A DNA stretch of 64,000 nt from positions 1 to 64,000 of the forward strand of contig JARLIY010000171.1 in the NCBI GenBank assembly GCA_031291475.1, written 5' to 3'. The stretch comes from Xanthobacteraceae bacterium. Its GTDB lineage: Bacteria > Pseudomonadota > Alphaproteobacteria > Rhizobiales > Xanthobacteraceae. A program made the position numbers and the translations under genes. Below, one piece after another: positions 37,140 through 46,046 of the stretch (position 1 is the first letter of the stretch; every line of letters begins with the position of its first letter). The notes beneath the pieces were generated by a model. The model saw only the letters and a program-made list of their open reading frames with translations, had not been told where the DNA came from and did not search any database.

Positions 37140-38315
37140 TTACCCTTCCCCGATCTCGCGCAGGATTTCGGCAGTGTGTTCGCCGAGCCGCGGGGAGGGG
37201 CGATCGGCCGCCATCGGCGCGCCGTCGAGCACGATCGGCGTGCGCACGCCGGGAATTTTTCCGCCTTTGGCAGCTTCGCTCGGCGGCTCGACTTTCATGC
37301 GGCGGTGCACGACCTGCGGATCGGCAAAGACCTGCGCCAGATCGTTGATCGGGCCGGCGGGCACGCCGGCGGCTTCGAGCTTGTCGAGCAGCTCGGCGCG
37401 CGGCAGGCGCGCGGTGAGCGCGCAGAGGCGCTCGATCACAACCGCGCGGTGCGCGAGCCGCGCCTTGTTGTCGATATAGTCCGGGTTCTTCGAGAGCGCC
37501 GGCTCGCCGAGCACGGCGCACAATTTGGCAAACTGGCCGTCATTGCCGCTGGCGATGATGATGTGGCCGTCGGCGACGGGAAAGACCTGATAGGGGGTGA
37601 TGTTCGGATGCGCATTGCCCATGCGGTGCGGGACTTTGCCGGAGACGAAATAATTGAGCGCCTGGTTGGCGAGCATGCCGACGGTGGAATCGACCAGCGC
37701 GGTATCGACATAGCCGCCGCGGCCGGTTTTCTCGCGCCGAGCAAGCGCCGCGAGGATGCCGACCGCCGAATATACGCCGGTGAAGAGGTCGGACACCGGC
37801 ACGCCGACGCGCAGCGGCTCGCCGCCCGCAGTGCCGGTGAGATCCATGATGCCGCCCATGCCCTGCGCCATGAGATCGTAGCCGGCGCGCGGCGCGTAGG
37901 GCCCGTCCTGGCCGAAGCCGGTCACCGAGCAATAAATCAGCCGCGGATTTTCCGGCGCCAGGCTCGCGTAATCGAGGCCGAATTTGGCGAGCCCGCCGAC
38001 CTTGAAATTCTCGATCAGGACGTCGGAACGGGCGGCAAGTTTGCGCACGATGCGCCGGCCTTCTTCGCTTTCGAAGTCGAGCTCGATCGAGCGTTTGCCG
38101 CGGTTGGTGCCGTGGAAATACGCGGCGCCGAGATGGCCGTCGCCGTCGGCGGCGGCGACGAAGGGCGGACCCCAGCCGCGCGTGTCGTCGCCCGCGCCCT
38201 TGCGCTCGACCTTGATCACGTCGGCGCCGAGATCGGCGAGAATTTGCCCGGCCCATGGGCCCGCGAGAATGCGGGCAAGTTCCAGCACGCGCAGACCGGC
38301 CAGTGGACCCGGCAT
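37140..38315 (-). CDS. CaiB/BaiF family CoA-transferase
   Basis: This class III CoA-transferase moves CoA between carboxylic acids. The 391-residue product begins MPGPLAGLRVLELARILAGP, then GADVIKVERKGAGDDTRGWGPPF and NRGKRSIELDFESEEGR. The region YDLMAQGMGGIMDLTGTAGG holds the catalytic aspartate of the family. The neighbouring divergent gene encodes malonyl-CoA decarboxylase, so a role in supplying malonyl-CoA or succinyl-CoA exchange is possible (inference). The length is normal for formyl- or succinyl-CoA transferases; the substrate is unknown. Confidence 0.9.
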   Translation of the reverse strand: MPGPLAGLRVLELARILAGPWAGQILADLGADVIKVERKGAGDDTRGWGPPFVAAADGDGHLGAAYFHGTNRGKRSIELDFESEEGRRIVRKLAARSDVLIENFKVGGLAKFGLDYASLAPENPRLIYCSVTGFGQDGPYAPRAGYDLMAQGMGGIMDLTGTAGGEPLRVGVPVSDLFTGVYSAVGILAALARREKTGRGGYVDTALVDSTVGMLANQALNYFVSGKVPHRMGNAHPNITPYQVFPVADGHIIIASGNDGQFAKLCAVLGEPALSKNPDYIDNKARLAHRAVVIERLCALTARLPRAELLDKLEAAGVPAGPINDLAQVFADPQVVHRRMKVEPPSEAAKGGKIPGVRTPIVLDGAPMAADRPSPRLGEHTAEILREIGEG

Positions 38316-38473
38316 CAACGGCTCCTCAACGCTTGGGCGACGGCCTCGCCGCGCCGGCCGTTAACTGACAAAGCGGGCCGGATTTGTCCATGGGCCATGC
38401 GATTGTCCGGCTTGTCATCTTTCATTGCGATCATTAGTTGTTTTGAGCCGGCTTTAGAGGGGGTTTTGCCCGC

Positions 38474-39841
38474 ATGGTCGCGGTGAATACGTCGTTCTTC
38501 AGCGACATGCTGCAGAGCATCGCCGACCGCAGCCGCGCCTTCCTGCGTGAACGACGGGAGCCGGCGCGCGGCCGCTCGGCCAACCTAATTGAGTTGTGCG
38601 AAGAATTGCTGTCCGGCCGCGGCGAGGCCTCCGGCGTCGCGCTCGCCAACGAGATCCTCGGCGATTATGCGGGGCTGACCATCGGTCCGCGCATCGCCTT
38701 CTTCGAGGCGCTGGCGCGAACGTTCGGCCACGATCCGGCCCGCATCGATGCCGCGATCGCCGCCTGGCGGCAATCGCCGTCGGCCGACGCCGCCGCCGAG
38801 CTCAATCGCGCCAGCGAACCGCGCCGGCTCGAGCTTTTCCGCCGGCTCAACCTCGCCCCTGGCGGCACCGCCGCGCTGGTGCGCATGCGCGAGCAGCTGC
38901 TCGACGCCATGGACCATCGCGACGATCTTGCCGTCGTCGACGGCGACTTCGTGCATTTGTTCTCCTCCTGGTTCAATCGCGGATTCCTGGTGCTGCGCCG
39001 CATCGACTGGTCGACGCCGGCCTTGATCCTGGAAAAGATCATCCGCTACGAGGCCGTGCACGAGATTCACGATTGGGAAGATTTGAGGCGGCGGATCGAC
39101 CTGCCCGATCGCCGCTGCTACGCCTTTTTCCATCCGGCGCTGGTCGACGAGCCGCTGATCTTCGTCGAAGTGGCGCTGACCCGCGATATACCAGGCGCCA
39201 TCGCGCCGATCCTCGCCGACAAGCGCGAAGTCGTCGATCCGGCGCGGGCGGGCACGGCGGTGTTCTATTCGATCACCAGCTGCCAGCGCGGGCTCGCCGG
39301 CGTCAGCTTTGGGCATTTCCTCATCAAGCAGGTGGTGGAGGAAGTCTCGCGTGAGATGCCGCGTATTTCGAGCTTCGTCACGCTGTCGCCGGCGCCGAAT
39401 TTTGCCGAATGGCTCAAGCGCGAACGCGCCAACGCGGCTTCGCTCGCGCTTGACGACGAGGATCGCGAGACGCTGGCCGCACTCGACCGCCCGGATTGGT
39501 GGCGCGATCCGGCGCTGGCAGCGGCTTTGCGCGAGCCGGTGCTGCGCGCCGCCGCCTGGTATTTCCTGCGCACACGCAACGGTCGCGGCCAACCGCTCGA
39601 TGCGGTCGCCCGCTTCCATCTCGGCAACGGCGCGCGCCTCGAGCAGCTCGACTGGCTTGGCGACGCATCCGAGCGCGCGCTGGCGCAGTCCTGCGGCCTC
39701 ATGGTGAATTACCTCTACGACCTCGATTACATCGAGCAGAATCACGAGGCCTATGCGCAGCAACACGCGGTGGTCGCCGCCGGCGCCGTGAGCCGCCTGG
39801 TGCGCGCGCCGACGCGCGAAATCGTGCCGATTTCGGGGTAG
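38474..39841 (+). CDS. Malonyl-CoA decarboxylase
   Basis: The enzyme converts malonyl-CoA to acetyl-CoA and CO2. The 455-residue product has an N-terminal helical domain (NLIELCEELLSGRGEASGVA) and a GNAT-like catalytic domain. The latter has FFHPALVDEPLIFVEVALT and FYSITSCQRGLAGVSFGHFLIKQVVEE, where the catalytic Ser and His lie, then LVNYLYDLDYIEQNHEAYA-like sequence and a final REIVPISG. The length fits bacterial MCD (MatA). Being divergent from the CoA-transferase suggests a shared malonate-related role. Confidence 0.92.
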   Translation: MVAVNTSFFSDMLQSIADRSRAFLRERREPARGRSANLIELCEELLSGRGEASGVALANEILGDYAGLTIGPRIAFFEALARTFGHDPARIDAAIAAWRQSPSADAAAELNRASEPRRLELFRRLNLAPGGTAALVRMREQLLDAMDHRDDLAVVDGDFVHLFSSWFNRGFLVLRRIDWSTPALILEKIIRYEAVHEIHDWEDLRRRIDLPDRRCYAFFHPALVDEPLIFVEVALTRDIPGAIAPILADKREVVDPARAGTAVFYSITSCQRGLAGVSFGHFLIKQVVEEVSREMPRISSFVTLSPAPNFAEWLKRERANAASLALDDEDRETLAALDRPDWWRDPALAAALREPVLRAAAWYFLRTRNGRGQPLDAVARFHLGNGARLEQLDWLGDASERALAQSCGLMVNYLYDLDYIEQNHEAYAQQHAVVAAGAVSRLVRAPTREIVPISG

Positions 39842-39847
39842 TCCCTC

Positions 39848-39928
39848 ATGCCCGCACTTGTTGCGGGCATCCACGTCTTGAGGCCAGAGTTGAAGACGTG
39901 GATGGCCGGGACGAGCCCGGCCATGACG
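39848..39928. repeat. Three-hairpin intergenic repeat
   Basis: Two small hairpins (ATGCCCGCACTTGTTGCGGGCAT and GGCCGGGACGAGCCCGGCC) are bracketed by a central stem, CCACGTCTT facing AAGACGTGG. It is the same cruciform plan as 40366-40446 with different sequence. A known type of dispersed repeat in this order. Confidence 0.8.
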
Positions 39929-39944
39929 AATTGGATAATTCAAC

Positions 39945-40358
39945 ATGCCCAACCTGCTCGGCGTCCTAGAAACCTCCCTCTATGTCGAAGAGTTCGAGCG
40001 CGCCTGCCCGTTCTACGAACAGCTGCTGGGCCTCAACAGCATCTATCGCGATCAGCGGCTGTGCGCGTATGACGTCGGAGGCCGCGGCGTGCTGCTGTTG
40101 TTCTTACGCGGCCGCTCCTTCGAGATCGTTGCGGTTCCCGGCGGCACGATTCCGCCGCATGACGGACATGGGCCGGTGCACATCGCCTTCTCGATTGCCG
40201 CCGATGAGCTTGCGGCATGGGAAGCGCGGCTGGCCGAAGCCGACGTCGCCATCGAGGGCCGCACCAAATGGCCGCGCGGCGGCGAGAGCATTTATTTCCG
40301 CGATCCCGACGGCCATTTGCTTGAACTGGCGACGCCGGGCCTTTGGCCGGGGTATTAA
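39945..40358 (+). CDS. VOC (glyoxalase/bleomycin-resistance fold) protein
   Basis: The 137-residue product has the two-module VOC fold. It begins LGVLETSLYVEEFERACPFYEQLLGL, then HIAFSIAADELAAWEARLAEADV and a closing YFRDPDGHLLELATPG, whose glutamate would bind metal. VOC proteins include glyoxalases, dioxygenases and fosfomycin-resistance enzymes; nothing here fixes the substrate. It lies between two three-hairpin repeats and is not obviously part of an operon. Confidence 0.87.
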   Translation: MPNLLGVLETSLYVEEFERACPFYEQLLGLNSIYRDQRLCAYDVGGRGVLLLFLRGRSFEIVAVPGGTIPPHDGHGPVHIAFSIAADELAAWEARLAEADVAIEGRTKWPRGGESIYFRDPDGHLLELATPGLWPGY

Positions 40359-40365
40359 CGGAAAT

Positions 40366-40446
40366 CGTCATTGCCGGGCTAAGACCCGGCAATCCATTTT
40401 TCGTCTCGTTTGAAGATGGATCACCGGGTCAAGCCCGGTGATGACG
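40366..40446. repeat. Three-hairpin intergenic repeat
   Basis: The hairpins are TGCCGGGCTAAGACCCGGCA and CACCGGGTCAAGCCCGGTG. They are joined by a central imperfect stem, ATCCATTTTTC facing GAAGATGGAT, with outer CGTCAT/ATGACG. The architecture is the same as 39848-39928. Confidence 0.8.
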
Positions 40447-40456
40447 CGTGTGAGAG

Positions 40457-41170
40457 TTACGACTTCCCGTAAACCGGCACGATGGCGCCGCGGGTGACGC
40501 GGTTTTCCGGCGAGGCGAGGAACAGGATGGTCGCCGCCACTTCCTCGACCTTGGGCCACAGGCTGTAGTCGGCCTTCGGCATGGCGCTGCGATTGGCCGG
40601 CGTGTCCATGATCGAGGGCGCCACCGCGTTAACCAGGATGTCGTCCTTGGCGACCTCCTCGGCGAGCGCGACGGTCAGCGCGGCGACCGCCGCCTTGCTC
40701 GCGGCGTAGGCGGCCATGCCGGCGCCGCTTCGCCATTCGAGGCCGGGACGGGCGGCGACGTTGACGATGCGGCCGCCGCTGCCGCCGCCGGCCGGTTGCC
40801 GCATCATGGCGCTGACGGCGGCGCGGCAGCACAGGAGGCAGCTTACGAGATTCATGTCGATCTGCTGGCGCAATGTCGCCGTGTCGGTATTGCGCAACGG
40901 CGCGGCGGCGAAACCGCCAGCGAGGTGGATCGAGGCCCAGAGTGGCGTGACGCTGGCGTAAAGCCCGGCAACGGTCTTCTCGTCGGTGAGGCTGCCGGTG
41001 ACGCTGAGCACCACGTGCTTGTGCTCGCGCAGCCGAAAGCGCCGCGCTTCCGCCTCGTCGATGCACGGCACGTGACAGACGGCGCCAGCATGCACGAGCG
41101 CCTCGACTAAAGCGGTGCCGAGGGCACCCGCGCCGCCGGTGATCACCAGGTGACGATCGCGAAAGTCCAT
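40457..41170 (-). CDS. Short-chain dehydrogenase/reductase
   Basis: The 237-residue NAD(P)-dependent oxidoreductase has an N-terminal glycine motif (LVITGGAGALGTALVEAL), a SIHLAGGFA strand, the catalytic region with YAASKAAVAALT (Tyr and Lys) and a VNAVAPSIMDTPANR cofactor loop. The usual Ser position is within VNVAARPG, an atypical surrounding. ATG 41170 starts the conserved DFRDRHLVIT. It is divergent from glpD; the substrate is unknown. Confidence 0.87.
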   Translation of the reverse strand: MDFRDRHLVITGGAGALGTALVEALVHAGAVCHVPCIDEAEARRFRLREHKHVVLSVTGSLTDEKTVAGLYASVTPLWASIHLAGGFAAAPLRNTDTATLRQQIDMNLVSCLLCCRAAVSAMMRQPAGGGSGGRIVNVAARPGLEWRSGAGMAAYAASKAAVAALTVALAEEVAKDDILVNAVAPSIMDTPANRSAMPKADYSLWPKVEEVAATILFLASPENRVTRGAIVPVYGKS

Positions 41171-41225
41171 CGCGCGTTCCTTTGCGGACATCATCGTCGA
41201 TCCGCGGGACGAGGCAAGGCCGCGA

Positions 41226-41253
41226 TTTGCGTTATCTTATTTGCGTTATCTTG
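41226..41253 (+). repeat. Two tandem 14-bp repeats before glpD
   Basis: TTTGCGTTATCTTA is followed directly by TTTGCGTTATCTTG, ending 17 bases before the GTG start. The same CGCGATTTGCGTTA run recurs at 42776-42789, upstream of the ABC transporter. It could be an operator; this is only a suggestion. Confidence 0.45.
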
Positions 41254-41270
41254 CCGGTAGAGGAGAATCA

Positions 41271-42746
41271 GTGGCCGATTACGATCTCGCCATCATCGGC
41301 GGCGGCATCAATGGCGCCGGCATCGCTCGCGATGCCGCCGGGCGCGGGCTCAAGGTCGTGCTTCTTGAGCAGAGCGATCTCGGCTCGGGCACGTCGTCGG
41401 CGTCCTCGAAGCTGATCCATGGCGGCTTGCGCTATCTGGAGCATGGCTCCCTGCGCCTCGTGCGCGCGGCGCTCAACGAGCGCGAGGTGCTGTTGCGCAT
41501 GGCGCCGCATCTCATCCGACCGCTGCGTTTCGTGCTGCCGCTCGACGTTGCGGGCCGCTCGCCGATCGCGGTGCGGTTCGGGCTTTTCGTCTACGACCTG
41601 ATCGGACGGCGGCAGATTCTGCCGGGAACGCGCGCGCTCGATCTCATCACCGACGAAGTGGGGCAGCCGCTCAAGCGCCGCTTCCATCATGGCTACGAAT
41701 ATTCCGATTGTTTTGCCGACGATGCGCGCCTGGTCGTGATCAACGCCGTCGATGCCGCCGAGCGCGGCGCGTCGATCCGCACGCGCACGCGCTGCGTGCG
41801 CGCCGAGCGCGGCGACGTGTGGCGCTTGATCCTCAACGCGCGCGGCGCGCGCGAGGTGGTGACCGCGCGCGTCCTGGTCAATGCCGCCGGCGCCTGGGTG
41901 GAAACGGTGGCCGAAACGGTGCTGCGGCAGGCGCTGCCGCGGCGGCTCCGGCTCGACAAGGGCAGCCACATCGTGGTGCGCCGCCTCTACGATCACGACC
42001 GCGCCTACATCCTGCAGGCGCCCGACGGCCGCGTGGTGTTCGCCATTCCCTTCGAGCGTGACTTCACGCTGATCGGCACGACCGACCGAAGCTTTGCCGG
42101 CGATCCCGCCGCAGCGACGCCTTCGCCGGAAGAAATCGATTACCTCTGCGGCTTGATCAACGAATATTTCCGCGCCAGCATCGTGGCCGCCGACGTGGTG
42201 TGGGCCTTTGCCGGGGTGCGCGCGCTCTACGACGACGGCGCGAAAATGCCCCAGGACATCGATCGCGATTATGAGCTGATGCTCGACAAGAGTTTCGGGG
42301 TGGCGCCGCTGCTCACGGTCTATGGCGGCAAGCTCACGACCTTTCGCCGTCTGGCCGAGGACGTACTGGCCCGGCTCGCACATTTCTTCCCGCGCTCGCG
42401 GCCGTGGACCGCGACCAGCCCGTTGCCCGGCGGCGATTTCGTCTACGACGGGGCGCCGGCGCTAATCGCGCGTACGCGGCGGAATTGGCCGTTCCTCGAC
42501 GAGGGCCACGCGCGACGGCTTGTCGGCGCCTACGGCACGCGCGTGGAGAACGTACTGGCGGGCGTGACGCGGCCCGACGATCTCGGTCCGCGTTTCGGCG
42601 CCGATCTGACCGGCCCCGAGCTGCGCTACTTGATGACGAAGGAATGGGCGCAGACTGCCGAGGACGTGCTTTGGCGCCGTTCCAAGCTCGGCTTGCGCTT
42701 TTCCGCGGCTGAACAGGCGGGGCTCGAAGGCTTCATGGCGCGATAA
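41271..42746 (+). CDS. glpD: Glycerol-3-phosphate dehydrogenase, FAD-dependent
   Basis: GlpD is a membrane-associated flavoenzyme feeding electrons from glycerol-3-phosphate to the quinone pool. The 491-residue product begins ADYDLAIIGGGINGAGIARD (FAD motif), then SSASSKLIHGGLRYLEHG, VLVNAAGAWVETVAE, GTTDRSFAGDP and the C-terminal helical domain (TKEWAQTAEDVLWRRSKLGL). GTG 41271 is chosen, with GAGGAG seven bases upstream. No glpK or glpF is nearby. The length and motifs are normal. Confidence 0.94.
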   Translation: MADYDLAIIGGGINGAGIARDAAGRGLKVVLLEQSDLGSGTSSASSKLIHGGLRYLEHGSLRLVRAALNEREVLLRMAPHLIRPLRFVLPLDVAGRSPIAVRFGLFVYDLIGRRQILPGTRALDLITDEVGQPLKRRFHHGYEYSDCFADDARLVVINAVDAAERGASIRTRTRCVRAERGDVWRLILNARGAREVVTARVLVNAAGAWVETVAETVLRQALPRRLRLDKGSHIVVRRLYDHDRAYILQAPDGRVVFAIPFERDFTLIGTTDRSFAGDPAAATPSPEEIDYLCGLINEYFRASIVAADVVWAFAGVRALYDDGAKMPQDIDRDYELMLDKSFGVAPLLTVYGGKLTTFRRLAEDVLARLAHFFPRSRPWTATSPLPGGDFVYDGAPALIARTRRNWPFLDEGHARRLVGAYGTRVENVLAGVTRPDDLGPRFGADLTGPELRYLMTKEWAQTAEDVLWRRSKLGLRFSAAEQAGLEGFMAR

Positions 42747-42831
42747 CCGTCAAAATCCCGCCATTTGTCGGTCATCGCGATTTGCGTTAGAAATGCCCGC
42801 GAGATTTCCGTCTTGCAGCGGAGCGTAGCAG

Positions 42832-43956
42832 ATCGCCGGATCGAAACAAGATTTTGCGCCGTGGACCGATCCGAACCTGCGTCCGCTGCTGCGCATCGAG
42901 GGCCTGACCAAGCGCTTCGGTGGCACCGCGGTCGTCGATCATCTGTCGCTCGATATTTATGAAGGCGAATTCTTCGCGCTGCTCGGTCCGTCGGGCTGCG
43001 GCAAGACCACGTTGTTGCGCATGATCGCCGGTTTCGAGCGGCCGAATGCCGGCCGCATCCTGCTCGATGGGGTCGATCTCGCCGCCGTGCCGCCGTACCG
43101 GCGTCCGGTCAATATGATGTTCCAGAACTACGCGCTGTTTCCGCACCTCAATGTCGAGGCCAACATCGCTTTCGGCCTCAAGCAGGAGGGCTTGGCGAAG
43201 CGCGAGATCGACCGGCGCATCGCCGACATGGTGGCGCTGGTGAAACTCGAAGGTTTCGGCGGCCGCAAACCGCATGAGCTTTCCGGCGGCCAGCGCCAGC
43301 GCGTCGCGCTGGCGCGTTCGCTGGTCAAACGCCCGCGCGTGCTGCTGCTCGACGAGCCGCTGGCGGCGCTGGACAAGAAGCTGCGCGGCGAGACGCAGTT
43401 CGAGCTGATGGAATTGCAACGCGAAGTCGGCTTCACCTTCATCATAGTCACCCACGATCAGAGCGAAGCGATGACGGTTGCCAACCGCATCGGCGTGATG
43501 GACCGCGGCCGGCTCATCCAGGTCGCGCCGCCGGCCGAAATCTACGAACAGCCGAATTCGCGCTGGGTCGCCGACTTCATCGGCGACGTCAATCTGTTCG
43601 CCGGGCGTCTCGGCGACGACGGCTTGAGCATCGAGGGAACGGCGGCCGGCCGCCTGCACGTGGCGGTCAAACCGGACGCGGAGCCCGGCACGATGGTCTG
43701 GGTCGCGGTGCGGCCCGAGAAGGTCCGCATCAGCCGTGAGCCGCCGCTGCCGGGCCTCGACAATTGCGTCGCCGGCACCGTCGTCGATATCGGTTATCTC
43801 GGCGACGTCTCGATCTACAAGCTGCGCATCCGCGACGGTTCGCCGGTCAAGGCCGTGATCGCCAATGTGGGCGGCCGTTCCGAGCGCGTGGCCGGCGTCG
43901 ACGAGCAGGTTTGGCTGAGCTGGCCGGCCGAAGCGGCGATCGTACTGACACGGTGA
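42832..43956 (+). CDS. potG: ABC transporter ATP-binding protein (polyamine/PotA-PotG type), non-canonical start
   Basis: This is the ATPase of an importer for spermidine/putrescine-like compounds. Motifs: Walker A GPSGCGKTTLLRMIAG, Q-loop MMFQNYALFPHLNV, signature LSGGQRQRVALARSL, Walker B VLLLDEPLAALD, switch His in TIIVTHDQ-like FIIVTHDQSEAM, and a TOBE domain. The conserved N-terminus (FAPWTDPN to RIEGLTKRFGG) lies upstream of any ATG, GTG or TTG in frame, back to a TAG at 42826. An ATC at 42832 has GGAG eight bases upstream and gives about 374 residues, the family length. This implies an ATC start or a lost start codon. Confidence 0.85.
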   Translation: MAGSKQDFAPWTDPNLRPLLRIEGLTKRFGGTAVVDHLSLDIYEGEFFALLGPSGCGKTTLLRMIAGFERPNAGRILLDGVDLAAVPPYRRPVNMMFQNYALFPHLNVEANIAFGLKQEGLAKREIDRRIADMVALVKLEGFGGRKPHELSGGQRQRVALARSLVKRPRVLLLDEPLAALDKKLRGETQFELMELQREVGFTFIIVTHDQSEAMTVANRIGVMDRGRLIQVAPPAEIYEQPNSRWVADFIGDVNLFAGRLGDDGLSIEGTAAGRLHVAVKPDAEPGTMVWVAVRPEKVRISREPPLPGLDNCVAGTVVDIGYLGDVSIYKLRIRDGSPVKAVIANVGGRSERVAGVDEQVWLSWPAEAAIVLTR

Positions 43957-43960
43957 TGAT

Positions 43961-44872
43961 ATGAAATGGCAGCAGCGACGCTTCGTGTTGCAGAGGCTGG
44001 TGGTGCGCATTCCCTATGCGTGGCTGCTGGTTTTCTTCCTCGTGCCGTTTCTCATCGTGCTCAAGATCAGTCTGTCGCAGACGGCGATCGCGCAGCCACC
44101 TTACACGCCAGTGTTCGAGCTCGCCGCCGGCTGGCACGGCCTGGTCGCTTTTTTCTCCGGGCTCTCGCTCAACAATTACGGGCTGATCGGCTCCGATCCC
44201 CTCTACATCCTGTCCTATGTGAAGAGCGTGGAGATCGCGGCTTTCTCCACGCTCATCCTGCTCGTCATCGGTTATCCGATCGCTTACGCGATCGCGCGCA
44301 CGCCGCACCGCGTCCAGGCGGTGCTGATCATTCTGGTGGTGCTGCCGTTCTGGACCTCGCTGCTCATCCGCATCTATGCCTGGATGAACATTCTGCAACG
44401 CGACGGCCTGCTCAACGACGTGCTCATGGCTCTGTCGATCGTGAAAGAGCCGCCGGCGTGGCTCTCGACCGACACCGCTATCTATATCGGCATCGTCTAT
44501 TCCTACCTGCCGTTCATGGTGCTGCCGCTCTACGCGACGCTGGAGAAGCTCGACGAGTCGCTCATTGAGGCGGCGGCTGATCTCGGCTGCCCGCGCTGGA
44601 AGATCTTCTGGCTGGTGACCTTGCCGCTGTCATCCTCCGGCATGCTGGCCGGCGTTCTGTTGTGCTTCATTCCCATCGTCGGCGAATTCGTCATCCCCGA
44701 TCTGCTCGGCGGCTCGCAATCGCCGATGATCGGGCAGACGATCTGGACGGAATTTTTCGGCAATAAGGACTGGCCGGCGGCGTCGGCGGTCGCCGTATTG
44801 CTTGTTTGTCTCCTGGTCACGCCGATCGTCGTCTATCAGAACCAGGCGATGCGCGCGCTGGAGCGGGAATGA
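43961..44872 (+). CDS. potH: ABC transporter permease, PotH type
   Basis: The 303-residue inner-membrane permease has about six helices: first LVVRIPYAWLLVFFLVPFLIV, then VEIAAFSTLILLVIGYPIAYAIA and ILVVLPFWTSLLIRIYAWMNI. The EAAADLGCPRWKIFWLVTLPL coupling helix contacts the ATPase. A large periplasmic loop (residues 45-85) is typical of the PotB/PotH group. It lies four bases after the ATPase gene and overlaps the next permease (ATGA). No solute-binding protein gene is adjacent. Confidence 0.93.
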   Translation: MKWQQRRFVLQRLVVRIPYAWLLVFFLVPFLIVLKISLSQTAIAQPPYTPVFELAAGWHGLVAFFSGLSLNNYGLIGSDPLYILSYVKSVEIAAFSTLILLVIGYPIAYAIARTPHRVQAVLIILVVLPFWTSLLIRIYAWMNILQRDGLLNDVLMALSIVKEPPAWLSTDTAIYIGIVYSYLPFMVLPLYATLEKLDESLIEAAADLGCPRWKIFWLVTLPLSSSGMLAGVLLCFIPIVGEFVIPDLLGGSQSPMIGQTIWTEFFGNKDWPAASAVAVLLVCLLVTPIVVYQNQAMRALERE

Positions 44873-45672
44873 CGATGCGCAGGGTTTCCACCTTCAATCT
44901 CGGCTCGATCGCGCTCGGCATCGTCTTTCTCTATCTGCCGATCGCCGTTCTGGTGATCTATTCGTTCAACGCCTCGCGCCTGGTGTCGGTGTGGGGCGGC
45001 TGGTCGACGCGCTGGTATGCTGAGCTCATTCAAGACGAGGCGCTCCTCGATTCGGTGTTCATCAGCATCCGCCTGGCGCTGACGGCGGCGACGGCGGCGA
45101 CGATCCTGGGGACGCTTTCGGCATTGGCGCTGGTGCGTTTCGGCCGTTTCCGCGGCCGGCTGCTGTTCGCGGCGATGATCTATGCGCCGCTGGTCATGCC
45201 CGAGGTGATCACCGGCCTGTCGCTGCTCTTGCTGTTCGTCGCCATTGCAGTGGATCGCGGCTTCTGGACGGTGGCGATCGCGCACACCACCATGGCGATG
45301 TGCTTCGTCACCGTCATCGTGCAGTCGCGGCTCGTCGATTTCGACATGAGCCTGGAAGAGGCCGCGATGGATCTCGGCGCGTCGCCGCTGCGCACCTTTT
45401 TCGCGGTAACCTTGCCGCTGATCCTGCCCGCGATCGCCGCCGCCTGGATGCTGGCATTCGCGCTCTCGCTCGACGATCTGGTCATCGCGAGCTTCACCAC
45501 CGGACCGGGCGCGACCACGCTGCCGATCCGCATCTATTCGCAGGTGCGGCTCGGAGTGAAGCCGGAGATGAACGCGGTGTGCGCCATTATGGTCGCCGTG
45601 GTCGGCGTCGCCGTCATTGGCGCCTCGCTGCTCGCCAAGCTCAGCGGCGCGCGCGGCATGCCGGTTCGGTAG
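44869..45672 (+). CDS. potI: ABC transporter permease, PotI type
   Basis: The 267-residue permease begins MTMRRVSTFNLGSIALGIVF, then YLPIAVLVIYSFNASRLVSVWGG, the coupling helix EEAAMDLGASPLRTFFAVTLPL and the family motif LSLDDLVIASFTTGPGATTLP. It pairs with PotH to form the membrane channel. Its ATG overlaps the potH stop codon, showing translational coupling. The operon ends here; DUF6460 is convergent. Confidence 0.93.
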   Translation: MTMRRVSTFNLGSIALGIVFLYLPIAVLVIYSFNASRLVSVWGGWSTRWYAELIQDEALLDSVFISIRLALTAATAATILGTLSALALVRFGRFRGRLLFAAMIYAPLVMPEVITGLSLLLLFVAIAVDRGFWTVAIAHTTMAMCFVTVIVQSRLVDFDMSLEEAAMDLGASPLRTFFAVTLPLILPAIAAAWMLAFALSLDDLVIASFTTGPGATTLPIRIYSQVRLGVKPEMNAVCAIMVAVVGVAVIGASLLAKLSGARGMPVR

Positions 45673-45682
45673 CGATAACGGC

Positions 45683-45937
45683 TCAATCGCGGCTTTCGCC
45701 TGGCGGCCTGAACAAATAGAGCAGAAACCAGATTGGCAATATCACCACCGCGCCAAGGATCAGGTTCGGCAACGCCCAGGCGACGCCGTTACGCGCCAGC
45801 TCGGTGACGCGGTCGGACGACAGGCCGGCCGCTTTCATCAGCTCGTCGGAGGTGATGCCAAAATGGGCGAGGATCGTGCCGACGATCAGCGAAGCGACCA
45901 CCACTTTGACCAGCGTGCGAATGAGGCGGTTGAACAT
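45683..45937 (-). CDS. DUF6460 family membrane protein
   Basis: The 84-residue product begins MFNRLIRTLVKVVVASLIVG, then ILAHFGITSDELMKAAGLSSDRV and a second helix, WALPNLILGAVVILPIWFLLYLFRPP. Two membrane helices around an amphipathic segment match a small rhizobial membrane family of unknown function. ATG 45937 starts the conserved part; the longer frame is unsupported. It is convergent with the pot operon. Confidence 0.8.
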   Translation of the reverse strand: MFNRLIRTLVKVVVASLIVGTILAHFGITSDELMKAAGLSSDRVTELARNGVAWALPNLILGAVVILPIWFLLYLFRPPGESRD

Positions 45938-46046
45938 CCGGGCCCCGTCGCGGGCACGATAGCCCGCGCTGATTCGTGGACGGGAATCATAATCCAACCG
46001 CCGTTGCGTGGCACGCAAAGCAAGGCGATTTGTCAGCTCAATCGGG

